A DNA stretch of 6,331 bases from Pseudomonadota bacterium. Lineage in GTDB: Bacteria; Pseudomonadota; Gammaproteobacteria; Pseudomonadales; UBA5518. The first letter of the stretch is position 1. The number at the start of each line of letters is the position of its first letter. This document shows positions 1-5,821 of the stretch, piece by piece. The stretch spans positions 1 to 6,331 of the forward strand of contig CAUJIL010000268.1 of the NCBI GenBank assembly GCA_963204845.1. Reading direction: 5' to 3'. Both the position numbers and the translations under genes were made by a program. Under the pieces are notes generated by a model, which worked only from the letters and a program-made list of their open reading frames with translations, was not told the DNA's origin and made no database searches.

Positions 1-41
1 ATGAACACGGAGCGGATCAGCAAGGCCAGATAGTGTTCCAT
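1..41 (-). CDS. nqrE: NqrE, Na+-translocating NADH:quinone oxidoreductase subunit E (N-terminal fragment, cut by window edge)
   Basis: Only the first 13 codons and two bases are present, reading MEHYLALLIRSVF. This matches the very conserved NqrE N-terminus (MEHYxxLLxxSxF). NqrE is a six-helix membrane subunit that pairs with NqrD in an inverted arrangement and shares an iron-sulfur site with it in the membrane core of the Na+ pump. The ATG shares its A with the last base of the nqrD stop (TGATG), so translation is probably coupled. An AGGTGA Shine-Dalgarno sequence lies at 54-49, seven bases before the start. The rest of nqrE, followed by nqrF and usually apbE, is expected past base 1. The identification rests on a short peptide but is made firm by its place directly after nqrD. 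Confidence 0.93.
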   Translation of the reverse strand, partial: MEHYLALLIRSVF

Positions 42-703
42 CACGCAATCACCTGTGCCCGGGTCTGCGGGGCGATACGGTACGCGGGCGCCTCGACCTG
101 GTGCCTCTTCCAGGTACGCAACAGCCAGATGAACATGCCGATGATGAAGAACGCGCTCGGCGGCAGCAGCAGCAGGCCGTTCGCCTGGTACCAGCCGCCG
201 TTGTTGACCGTCTGCAGCACCGGGATGCCGAACAGCGAGCCGCTGCCGAACAGCTCGCGCACCGTTCCCACCGCCATCAGCATCGCGCTGTAGCCCAGCC
301 CGTTGCCGATGCCGTCGATGAAGCTCGGGATCGGCGGGTTCTGCATCGCGAAGGCCTCGGCGCGGCCCATCACGATGCAGTTGGTGATGATCAACCCCAC
401 GAACACCGACAACTGCTTCGAGATCGAGTACGCCACCGCCTGCAGGATCTGGTCGACCACGATCACCAGCGAGGAGATCACGATCATCTGCACGATCATG
501 CGGATGCTCGACGGCGTGTGGTTGCGCAGCAACGAGATCAGCAGGTTCGAGAACGCGGTGACCAGCGTCAGCGCGATCGACATCACGAAGGCCGTCTTCA
601 GGCTGGACGTCACCGCGAGCGCCGAGCAGATCCCCAGGATCTGCACCGCGATCGGGTTGTTGCTGAAGATCGGCGTTACCAGAACTTCCTTGAGCTTGGA
701 CAT
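41..703 (-). CDS. nqrD: NqrD, Na+-translocating NADH:quinone oxidoreductase subunit D
   Basis: A 220-residue hydrophobic protein of the NqrD/RnfE family, full length for the family (about 210 residues). It is an integral membrane subunit of the Na+ pump that forms a pseudo-symmetric pair with NqrE. About six membrane segments are visible, roughly at residues 16-33, 37-58, 68-91, 98-118, 130-150 and 175-195. Cys26 (in LGICSALAV) and Cys109 (in IITNCIVMGRAEAF) match the two NqrD cysteines that, with two from NqrE, ligate the intramembrane iron-sulfur cluster in Vibrio cholerae (Cys29 and Cys112 by memory, a constant offset of three). The GRAEAF and VRELFGSGSLFG motifs are family hallmarks. The start is fixed by a GGAGG sequence at 717-713, nine bases upstream, and by the one-base TGATG overlap with the nqrC stop. 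The short polar C-terminal tail (about 195-220) varies in the family. Confidence 0.97.
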   Translation of the reverse strand: MSKLKEVLVTPIFSNNPIAVQILGICSALAVTSSLKTAFVMSIALTLVTAFSNLLISLLRNHTPSSIRMIVQMIVISSLVIVVDQILQAVAYSISKQLSVFVGLIITNCIVMGRAEAFAMQNPPIPSFIDGIGNGLGYSAMLMAVGTVRELFGSGSLFGIPVLQTVNNGGWYQANGLLLLPPSAFFIIGMFIWLLRTWKRHQVEAPAYRIAPQTRAQVIA

Positions 704-1518
704 CAGGCCTGCCCTCCACGAATCCTGCCCAGATAGGGTCCGAAACCACGCTCACCGAGCCAGAAGCGCAGCATGGCCTGCACGCCCTTGCTGGTCAGCG
801 TCGCACCCGAGAGTCCGTCGACCTTGTGCACGGCCTCGGGCGAGTCGGTGTTCACCGTGCCCTTGATCACCGAGATCGCGACCGCGCCGTTCTCGTCGAA
901 GACCTGCTTGCCGGGCCACAGCGCCTTCCATTTCGGGTTGTCGACCTCGCCGCCCAGCCCCGGAGTTTCCTTCTGGTCGTAGTACGCGAGCCCGACCACG
1001 GTGGTCGCGTCACCCTCCAGTACCAGAAATCCGTACAGCGTGCTCCACAGGCCGTAACCGCGGATCGGCAGCACGATCTTCTTCAGCTGGCCGTCTTCCT
1101 CGAGCAGGTAGACCTGCGCAATCTTCTCGCGGCGCTTGATGCTCGCGATGTCCTGCTCGACCGGCAGCGCGTCGGAGAGTTTCGCGTCCTTGGCGGCCTT
1201 GATCTGGTCGTAGCGCTGGGGGTCGAGTTCGGGCCGCTCACCCAGCGTCTGCTCGTCGAGATACTCGCCACTGTCGAGGTCCACCATGCGGACCTGGAAG
1301 CGCTGGAACTCCCGGTCGATCCCGGCGGCATCCTGTGCACCGGCCGGCAGCATGCCGGCGGCCGAGAGGATGTTCTTCTTGCGGTCGAGCTGCTTGTTCG
1401 CGGTCTGCACCGGCTTCAGCGACACCGCCGAACCGGCGACGATCACCGAACACACGATACAGAGCAGGAACGCGACCAGCAGGGTCTGGCCGGTGGTTTC
1501 CTTCTTAGCCGTTGACAT
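703..1518 (-). CDS. nqrC: NqrC, FMN-carrying subunit C of the Na+-translocating NADH:quinone oxidoreductase
   Basis: A 271-residue protein with one N-terminal membrane anchor (about residues 12-34) followed by a soluble FMN-binding domain on the periplasmic side. NqrC carries a covalently bound FMN and passes electrons between the membrane iron-sulfur site and the NqrB flavin. The attachment motif VDGLSGATLTS is intact, with Thr240 as the predicted phosphoester acceptor placed by the ApbE flavin transferase. Other family landmarks are PIRGYGLWSTLYGFLVL (about 151-167) and KETPGLGGEVDNP (about 183-195). It is slightly longer than the Vibrio protein (about 257 residues). The ATG lies inside the end of nqrB (14-nt overlap, 1505-1518), with GGAGG at 1533-1529, ten bases upstream. 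It ends in a TGATG overlap with nqrD. The family assignment is certain from the motifs and operon position. Confidence 0.98.
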   Translation of the reverse strand: MSTAKKETTGQTLLVAFLLCIVCSVIVAGSAVSLKPVQTANKQLDRKKNILSAAGMLPAGAQDAAGIDREFQRFQVRMVDLDSGEYLDEQTLGERPELDPQRYDQIKAAKDAKLSDALPVEQDIASIKRREKIAQVYLLEEDGQLKKIVLPIRGYGLWSTLYGFLVLEGDATTVVGLAYYDQKETPGLGGEVDNPKWKALWPGKQVFDENGAVAISVIKGTVNTDSPEAVHKVDGLSGATLTSKGVQAMLRFWLGERGFGPYLGRIRGGQA

Positions 1519-2764
1519 GGCGCGCCAGCCTCCGCTTGATGTTCGCCCGCATCACGATGTTGTCGATCAGCGGTGCAAAGATGTTGGCGAACAGGATCGC
1601 GAGCATCATCCCTTCCGGGTAGGCGGGATTCACCACGCGGATCAGCATCACCATCACGCCGATCAGGATTCCGAACGCGAGCTTGCCGGTGTCGGTCATC
1701 GAGGCGGAGACCGGGTCGGTGGCCATGAACACCGTGCCAAAGGCCCAGCCGCCGATCACGAAGTGCCAGTAGAACGGGACACCGAACATCGCGTTGGTGT
1801 CCGATCCCACGGCGTTGAACAGCAGGCCGAGCGCGATCGTGCCGATAGTGACGCCGAGCATGATCCGCCACGAGGCGATGCCGGTCCAAAGCAATATCGC
1901 CGCGCCGATCAGGATCGCCGCGGTCGAGACCTCGCCGATGCTGCCCGCCTTCTGGCCGATGAACGCCTGCAGCCAGCTCATCTGCGCGGTGATCGCCTCG
2001 ATGCCGCCGGATGCGCCGAGTGCGAGCGCGGTCGCACCGCTGAAACCATCGACTGCGCCCGAACTCGCACCGCTGTAGCCGTCCACCACCGACCAGTCGA
2101 ACGCGGTCCACACCGTGTCGCCGGAGATCTGCGCCGGATACGCGAAGAACAGGAAGGCGCGCCCGACCAGCGCCGGATTGAGGAAGTTCTTGCCGGTGCC
2201 GCCGAACACTTCCTTGCCGATCACCACACCGAAGCTGATGCCGAGCGCGACCTGCCACAGGGGGATGGCCGGCGGCACGATCAGCGCGAACAGGATCGAG
2301 GTCACGAAGAAGCCTTCGTTGACCTCGTGCCCGCGCACCGACGCGAACAGGATCTCCCACGCGATGCCGACCACGAAGGTCACGATGTAGATCGGCAGGA
2401 AATAGCAGGCGCCGTGCCAGAAGCAGTCCCAGATGCTGTTCGGGTCGTAGCCGGCCGCCAGCCCGATCAGCCAGCCGTGCCAGTCGGTCTTCTGCGCTAC
2501 CCCCATGGCCTCCATCATCGTGTTGGCCTGGAAGCCGATGTTGTACATGCCGTAGAACATCGCCGGGAACACGGCCAGCCAGACGGTGATCATGACCCGC
2601 TTCAGGTCGATGCCGTCGCGCACGTGGGCGTGCGAGCGGGTCACGCTCGCGGGCGAGTAGAAGAAGGTGTCGATCGCCTCGTAGAGCGGATAGAACGCGT
2701 GGTAGCGCCCGCCTTTCTCGAAATGCGGCTCGACGGCGTCGAGCATTCGCCGCAGCGCTTTCAT
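1505..2764 (-). CDS. nqrB: NqrB, membrane subunit B of the Na+-translocating NADH:quinone oxidoreductase
   Basis: A 419-residue polytopic membrane protein (NqrB/RnfD family; Vibrio about 415) that carries covalent FMN, riboflavin and the ubiquinone site, and forms part of the Na+ path. Hydrophobic segments appear near residues 56-72, 121-140, 152-168, 172-183, 199-211, 283-299, 303-318, 333-347, 362-377 and 387-400. The FMN motif VDGFSGATALA predicts attachment at Thr245, matching Vibrio Thr236. Asp401 (in FAPLIDNIV) sits 18 residues from the end, as does Vibrio Asp397, which has been tied to Na+ transport. HEVNEGFFVTSILFALIVPP (147-166) and KEVFGGTGKNFLNPALVGRA (184-203) are highly conserved. 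An odd feature is VDGYSGAS at 227-234, an imperfect second copy of the flavin motif lying 11 residues before the real one. The start has GGAGG at 2775-2771, six bases upstream, and is one base from the nqrA stop. Confidence 0.98.
   Translation of the reverse strand: MKALRRMLDAVEPHFEKGGRYHAFYPLYEAIDTFFYSPASVTRSHAHVRDGIDLKRVMITVWLAVFPAMFYGMYNIGFQANTMMEAMGVAQKTDWHGWLIGLAAGYDPNSIWDCFWHGACYFLPIYIVTFVVGIAWEILFASVRGHEVNEGFFVTSILFALIVPPAIPLWQVALGISFGVVIGKEVFGGTGKNFLNPALVGRAFLFFAYPAQISGDTVWTAFDWSVVDGYSGASSGAVDGFSGATALALGASGGIEAITAQMSWLQAFIGQKAGSIGEVSTAAILIGAAILLWTGIASWRIMLGVTIGTIALGLLFNAVGSDTNAMFGVPFYWHFVIGGWAFGTVFMATDPVSASMTDTGKLAFGILIGVMVMLIRVVNPAYPEGMMLAILFANIFAPLIDNIVMRANIKRRLARHVNG
2030..2086 (-). 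repeat. Imperfect direct repeat of the flavinylation-motif coding sequence inside nqrB
   Basis: Two 24-base units, at 2063-2086 and 2030-2053, encode VDGYSGAS (residues 227-234) and VDGFSGAT (residues 238-245). They match at 18 of 24 bases and share an exact 11-base core (TCGCACCGCTG on the + strand at 2032-2042 and 2065-2075), with a 33-base period that keeps the frame. Three of the six differences are silent third-base changes, so if this was a duplication it is not recent. The downstream unit has the Thr acceptor; the upstream unit has Ser there. Coincidental similarity in a Gly/Ser/Ala-rich loop cannot be excluded. Confidence 0.7.
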
Positions 2765-2765
2765 G

Positions 2766-4109
2766 TCAGGCCTCCGATTCGATGCGCGTCAGGTTGTCCC
2801 GCAGGATGGGACCGAATTCGTACTTGCCGGGACACACGTAGCTGCACAGCGCCAGATCCTCCTCGTCGAGTTCGAGCGCGCCCAGTTGCACCGCGGTCTC
2901 CACGTCGCCGACGATCAGCGATTTCAGCAGCGGCGTGGCCAGGATGTCGAGCGGCATCACCTTCTCGTAGGCGCCGATCGGCACGATCGCGCGCGGGCTG
3001 CCGTTGGTCGAGGTGTCCATCGCGAAGCGCTTGCCGCCGAACAGCCGCGACAGGTAGATGCCCATCACCGAGTGGCGGTCGGTGCCCGGCGACATCCAGC
3101 CCAGGAACCGCCGTTCACGCCCTTCGGGCAGCACGGTGACCTGCGTGTGGTAACGACCGAGGAAAGCCAGCGCGCCGCTGGCGCGACGGCCGCCCAGCAC
3201 GGAGCCGCTGACGATGCGCTGTTCGCCGGATTGCAGTTCGCCGGCACACAGCTCGTCGGTGCTCGCGCCGAGCACGGTACGCAGCAGCCGCGGCGTGCGC
3301 ACCCCCGGACCACCCAGCGCGACGATGCGCTCGCTGTCCAGGCGCCCGCTGGTGAACAGGCGCCCGATCGCCGCCACGTCCTGGCAACCGATCGTCCACA
3401 CCGTCTTGTGCTCGTGGACCGGGTCGAGGAAGTGGATGTGTGTCCCCGCGAGTCCGGCCGGATGCGGCCCGCCGAACTCCTCGTGCACCACGCGCGCGCC
3501 GTCCACCCGCGGGTTCGCGGCTCCGGCACGTCCGATCAGGTACACCTTGCCGTCGGTCAGCGCGCCAAGCAGTTGCACGCCGTGGCGGAAATCGTCGAGC
3601 CGGTCCGCAAGCACCACCAGCGGATCGGCGGCGAGCGGCTGGGTGTCGATCACGCTGACGAAGATCGCGTGCGGCACGCTGTCCGGCGCCGGCACCCTGC
3701 TGTACGGACGGGTGCGTAGCGCGGTCCACAGCCCGCTGGCGGTGAGGTTGTCCCGCACCTGCGCACGGCTCAGCGAACCCAGCGTCGACGCATCGTAGCG
3801 CGCGAACTCGCGCGCCTCCTCACCGTCGGCCTCGATCACCACCGACAACAACACGCGCTTCGCACCGCGGTTGATCGCCGCAACGCGGCCGGCCACCGGC
3901 GCGGTGAAGTGCACGCCCTCGGTCTTGCGGTCCGAGAACAGCGTCTGCCCGCGGGCAACGCGGTCCCCGACCTGCACCGCCATGGTCGGCTTCACGCCGT
4001 GGTAATCGGGGCCGAGCACGGCGACGGTGCGCACGCGCGGTCCGTCGTGAACGCGCTGTTCCGGTTGCCCGGCAATCGGCAAATCCAGTCCTCGACGAAT
4101 CGATATCAT
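2766..4109 (-). CDS. nqrA: NqrA, subunit A of the Na+-translocating NADH:quinone oxidoreductase
   Basis: A 447-residue soluble protein of the NqrA family (usual length about 445). NqrA is the cytoplasmic peripheral subunit that docks on NqrB and takes part in quinone binding. The N-terminus MISIRRGLDLPIAGQPEQ matches the conserved family start, which fixes the ATG. Residues about 25-95 form a lipoyl/biotinyl-like region (GVKPTMAVQVGDRVARGQ, then FTAPVAGRVAAINRGAKR). Later landmarks are THIHFLDPV (about 235-243), VWTIGCQDV, VALGGPGV and the C-terminal CSYVCPGKYEFG with Cys422 and Cys426, which is typical of NqrA and recalls the related RnfC. It is the first gene of the operon. A modest GGGAAGAG Shine-Dalgarno sequence lies just upstream (about 4118-4111). 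It is followed after one base by nqrB, so translation is probably coupled. No defects were seen. Confidence 0.98.
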   Translation of the reverse strand: MISIRRGLDLPIAGQPEQRVHDGPRVRTVAVLGPDYHGVKPTMAVQVGDRVARGQTLFSDRKTEGVHFTAPVAGRVAAINRGAKRVLLSVVIEADGEEAREFARYDASTLGSLSRAQVRDNLTASGLWTALRTRPYSRVPAPDSVPHAIFVSVIDTQPLAADPLVVLADRLDDFRHGVQLLGALTDGKVYLIGRAGAANPRVDGARVVHEEFGGPHPAGLAGTHIHFLDPVHEHKTVWTIGCQDVAAIGRLFTSGRLDSERIVALGGPGVRTPRLLRTVLGASTDELCAGELQSGEQRIVSGSVLGGRRASGALAFLGRYHTQVTVLPEGRERRFLGWMSPGTDRHSVMGIYLSRLFGGKRFAMDTSTNGSPRAIVPIGAYEKVMPLDILATPLLKSLIVGDVETAVQLGALELDEEDLALCSYVCPGKYEFGPILRDNLTRIESEA

Positions 4110-4177
4110 GCTCTTCCCGCCAAGTCGTGATCAGGAAGCCGCCCCCGCGCGAAGGCAGGGCCGGCAGAGGTCGGATC
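4110..4177 (-). other. Short gap-nqrA spacer without a recognisable promoter or terminator
   Basis: These 68 bases separate the gap stop from the nqrA start on the same strand. I find no hairpin followed by a T-run on the minus strand, and no convincing -10/-35 pair. The only assignable element is the nqrA Shine-Dalgarno sequence next to the start codon. The simplest reading is that nqr is transcribed at least partly by read-through from gap, but a promoter inside the 3' end of gap cannot be ruled out by eye. Confidence 0.5.
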
Positions 4178-5674
4178 TCACTCGCTGCGCGGCCAGCTCC
4201 AGGCGACGTCCGCCGTCTCCGGGTAGACCGCGTAATGCACGCCGGCGACGTGTTCGAGCACGCGATACACCTGGCAGGCGTATCCGAACTCGTTGTCGTA
4301 CCAGAGGTAGAGAATCGCGCTGTTGCCCTGCACGATCGTCGCCTGCGCATCGAGGATGCACGCCGCGCGCGAGCCGACGAAGTCCGAGGACACGACCTCC
4401 GGCGACGCCGTGTAGTCGATCTGACGGTTCAGCGCCGAATGCAGCGAAGCCCAGCGCATGAACTCGTTGACCTCCTCGACCGTGGCGGGACGCGACAGCG
4501 TGAGGTGCAGGATCGCCATCGAGACGTCGGGCACCGGCACGCGGATCGCGTTGCCGGTCAGTTTGCCGGCCAGCGACGGCAGCACCTTCGCAACCGCGCT
4601 CGCGGCGCCGGTCTCGGTGAGCACCATGTTGAGCGGGGCGCTGCGCCCGCGACGGTTCTTCTTGTGGAAGTTGTCGATCAGGTTCTGGTCGTTCGTGTAC
4701 GCGTGCACCGTCTCGACGTGGCCCGACACGATGCCGAACTGCTCGTCCATCGCCTTCAGCGCCGGCACGATCCCGTTGGTCGTGCACGAGGCGGCCGTGA
4801 CGATGCGGTCTTCGGGTGCGATCTGGTCGTGGTTGACGCCGTAGACGATGTTCTTCAGCGAACCCTTGCCCGGCGCCGTCAGGATCACCTTCGAGACACC
4901 CTTGGCCTGCAGATGGCGCGACAGCCCGGCCTCGTCACGCCACTTGCCGGTGTTGTCGATCACGATCGCGTTGTCGATGCCGTGGGCCGTGTAGTCGACG
5001 TTTTCCGGCGCATCGGCGTAGATCAGCTTGATCTCGTTGCCGTTGGCGATGAACGCGTTGCGTTCCTCGTCGACGCGGATCGTGCCCTTGAAGGACCCGT
5101 GGATCGAGTCCCGGCGCAGCAGTGCAGCGCGCTTGACCAGGTCATCGTCGCTGGAGCGGCGCACCACCACCGCGCGCAGGCGCAGCACGTCGCCGCCACC
5201 GGTCTTCTCGATCAGCAGCCGCGCCATCAGGCGCCCGATGCGCCCGAAGCCGTACAGCACCACGTCACGCGGGGTGTCGAGCGGCTTCGCGGTGCTGCCG
5301 ATCAACCCCTGCAGTTCCTTGCGCAGGAAAGCCTCGGCCGAGACTCCCGCGTCGCGCGGCCCCGCCATGTAGGCGACCGTGAGACGGCCGATGTCGACGT
5401 GGCCGGTGCCGAGTTCCAGGCGCCCGAGCGCCTCGACCAGCGGCCAGGTATCGAATTCGGAGAGTTCGTTCTGCTCCACCTGGCGCACGAAGCGGTGCAC
5501 CTTCATGATCTCGAGCACGGACTGCGCGACCAGCGAGCGCCCGTAGATGAATACCTTGAGGTTGCGTTCGCGGTAGAGCTTGCCGACGATGGGGATCATC
5601 CCCTCGGCGAGCGCCTCGCGCTGTTTCCAGTCCGTGAAATAGTCAGCGGGTTTGGGTCGCTTGCGCAGGGACAT
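4178..5674 (-). CDS. gap: Glyceraldehyde-3-phosphate dehydrogenase, long form with N-terminal extension
   Basis: It interconverts glyceraldehyde-3-phosphate and 1,3-bisphosphoglycerate in the cytosol. The protein is 498 residues from the preferred start, against about 330 for classical GAPDH. The extra length is mainly an N-terminal segment of about 130 residues (with EALAEGMIPIVGKLYRE and IYGRSL), as I recall from the Pseudomonas long form. The Rossmann motif GFGRIGR is at 142-148. The catalytic motif ASCTTN has Cys297, and His324 follows 27 residues later, the normal spacing. WYDNEFGY is at 458-465. At the end of the second Rossmann strand, where E. coli GapA has Asn-Asp, this protein has Arg172-Arg173 (VVVRRSS), suggesting altered NAD/NADP preference. 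I chose the ATG at 5674 because it has GAGG seven bases upstream and an N-terminus like recalled homologues. An in-frame ATG at 5707 (with AGGA eight bases upstream) would add 11 residues. The gene lies 68 bases before nqrA and is divergent from mfd. Confidence 0.95.
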   Translation of the reverse strand: MSLRKRPKPADYFTDWKQREALAEGMIPIVGKLYRERNLKVFIYGRSLVAQSVLEIMKVHRFVRQVEQNELSEFDTWPLVEALGRLELGTGHVDIGRLTVAYMAGPRDAGVSAEAFLRKELQGLIGSTAKPLDTPRDVVLYGFGRIGRLMARLLIEKTGGGDVLRLRAVVVRRSSDDDLVKRAALLRRDSIHGSFKGTIRVDEERNAFIANGNEIKLIYADAPENVDYTAHGIDNAIVIDNTGKWRDEAGLSRHLQAKGVSKVILTAPGKGSLKNIVYGVNHDQIAPEDRIVTAASCTTNGIVPALKAMDEQFGIVSGHVETVHAYTNDQNLIDNFHKKNRRGRSAPLNMVLTETGAASAVAKVLPSLAGKLTGNAIRVPVPDVSMAILHLTLSRPATVEEVNEFMRWASLHSALNRQIDYTASPEVVSSDFVGSRAACILDAQATIVQGNSAILYLWYDNEFGYACQVYRVLEHVAGVHYAVYPETADVAWSWPRSE

Positions 5675-5681
5675 GCGGTGG

Positions 5682-5685
5682 CCTC
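5682..5685 (-). promoter_or_regulatory. Shine-Dalgarno sequence (GAGG) supporting the gap start at 5674
   Basis: GAGG on the minus strand is spaced seven bases from the ATG at 5674. The competing in-frame ATG at 5707 has AGGA at 5719-5716, eight bases away, so the ribosome-site evidence alone is nearly even. The choice of 5674 leans on the protein N-terminus: the extra peptide MPRFCSNRGHR does not resemble anything I recall at the start of long-form GAPDH proteins. Confidence 0.55.
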
Positions 5686-5747
5686 GATTGCTGCAAAACC
5701 GGGGCATTCGACCGATCCTGGCCTTCTACGCCCCTTCGACGGCGGCG

Positions 5748-5821
5748 TATTATGGGCAGTCACCGCGAGCGCCGCAACCGCGACGCCCGCCTCTTTTTTG
5801 GTTTAATTGTCGCAGATCATC
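5748..5821 (+). promoter_or_regulatory. Upstream region of mfd: two weak -10 candidates, T-tract, no clear Shine-Dalgarno
   Basis: On the + strand, TATTAT (5748-5753) overlaps the minus-strand CATAAT of the gap promoter, and TTTAAT (5802-5807) follows a T6 tract (5794-5799). Neither has a convincing -35 at 16-18 bases. If TTTAAT is the -10, the transcript would start near 5814, only about eight bases before the mfd ATG, giving an almost leaderless message. That would fit with the absence of a purine-rich Shine-Dalgarno sequence before the ATG (CGCAGATCATC precedes it). If TATTAT is used, the leader is about 60 bases. I cannot decide between them from sequence alone. Confidence 0.3.
5749..5777 (-). 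promoter_or_regulatory. Candidate sigma70-type promoter for gap (and possibly nqr)
   Basis: On the minus strand, TTGCGG (5777-5772; three of six matches to TTGACA) is followed by a 17-base spacer and CATAAT (5754-5749; five of six matches to TATAAT). The predicted transcription start is near 5742, giving a leader of roughly 70 bases to the gap ATG at 5674. This AT-rich hexamer stands out in otherwise GC-rich sequence. A six-base inverted repeat, GCGGCG at 5742-5747 and CGCCGC at 5770-5775, brackets the core promoter and could be an operator half-site pair or chance. The -35 match is weak, so this is a prediction by eye. Confidence 0.45.

Noticed and set aside
1286..3139. A 617-codon + strand reading frame
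   Set aside because: It lies antisense across nqrC, nqrB and nqrA, which are certain from motifs. Its translation is low-complexity Arg/His/Asp/Ala-rich sequence typical of the shadow of a GC-rich gene.
2763..3719. A 318-codon + strand reading frame opposite nqrA
   Set aside because: Antisense to nqrA, with His/Arg/Ala-rich composition and no domain signal.
4110..4177. Possible rho-independent terminator after gap
   Set aside because: GC-rich pieces are present, but I found no perfect stem of useful length followed by a T-run on the minus strand.
4131..4787. A 218-codon minus-strand reading frame within gap
   Set aside because: It is the wrong frame of the same strand as gap, whose own frame contains the dehydrogenase motifs throughout this stretch.
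4127..5806. A 559-codon + strand reading frame opposite gap
   Set aside because: Almost entirely antisense to gap, with Arg/Asp/Val/His-rich shadow composition and no recognisable motif. The stop at 5804-5806 is the one that bounds mfd upstream.
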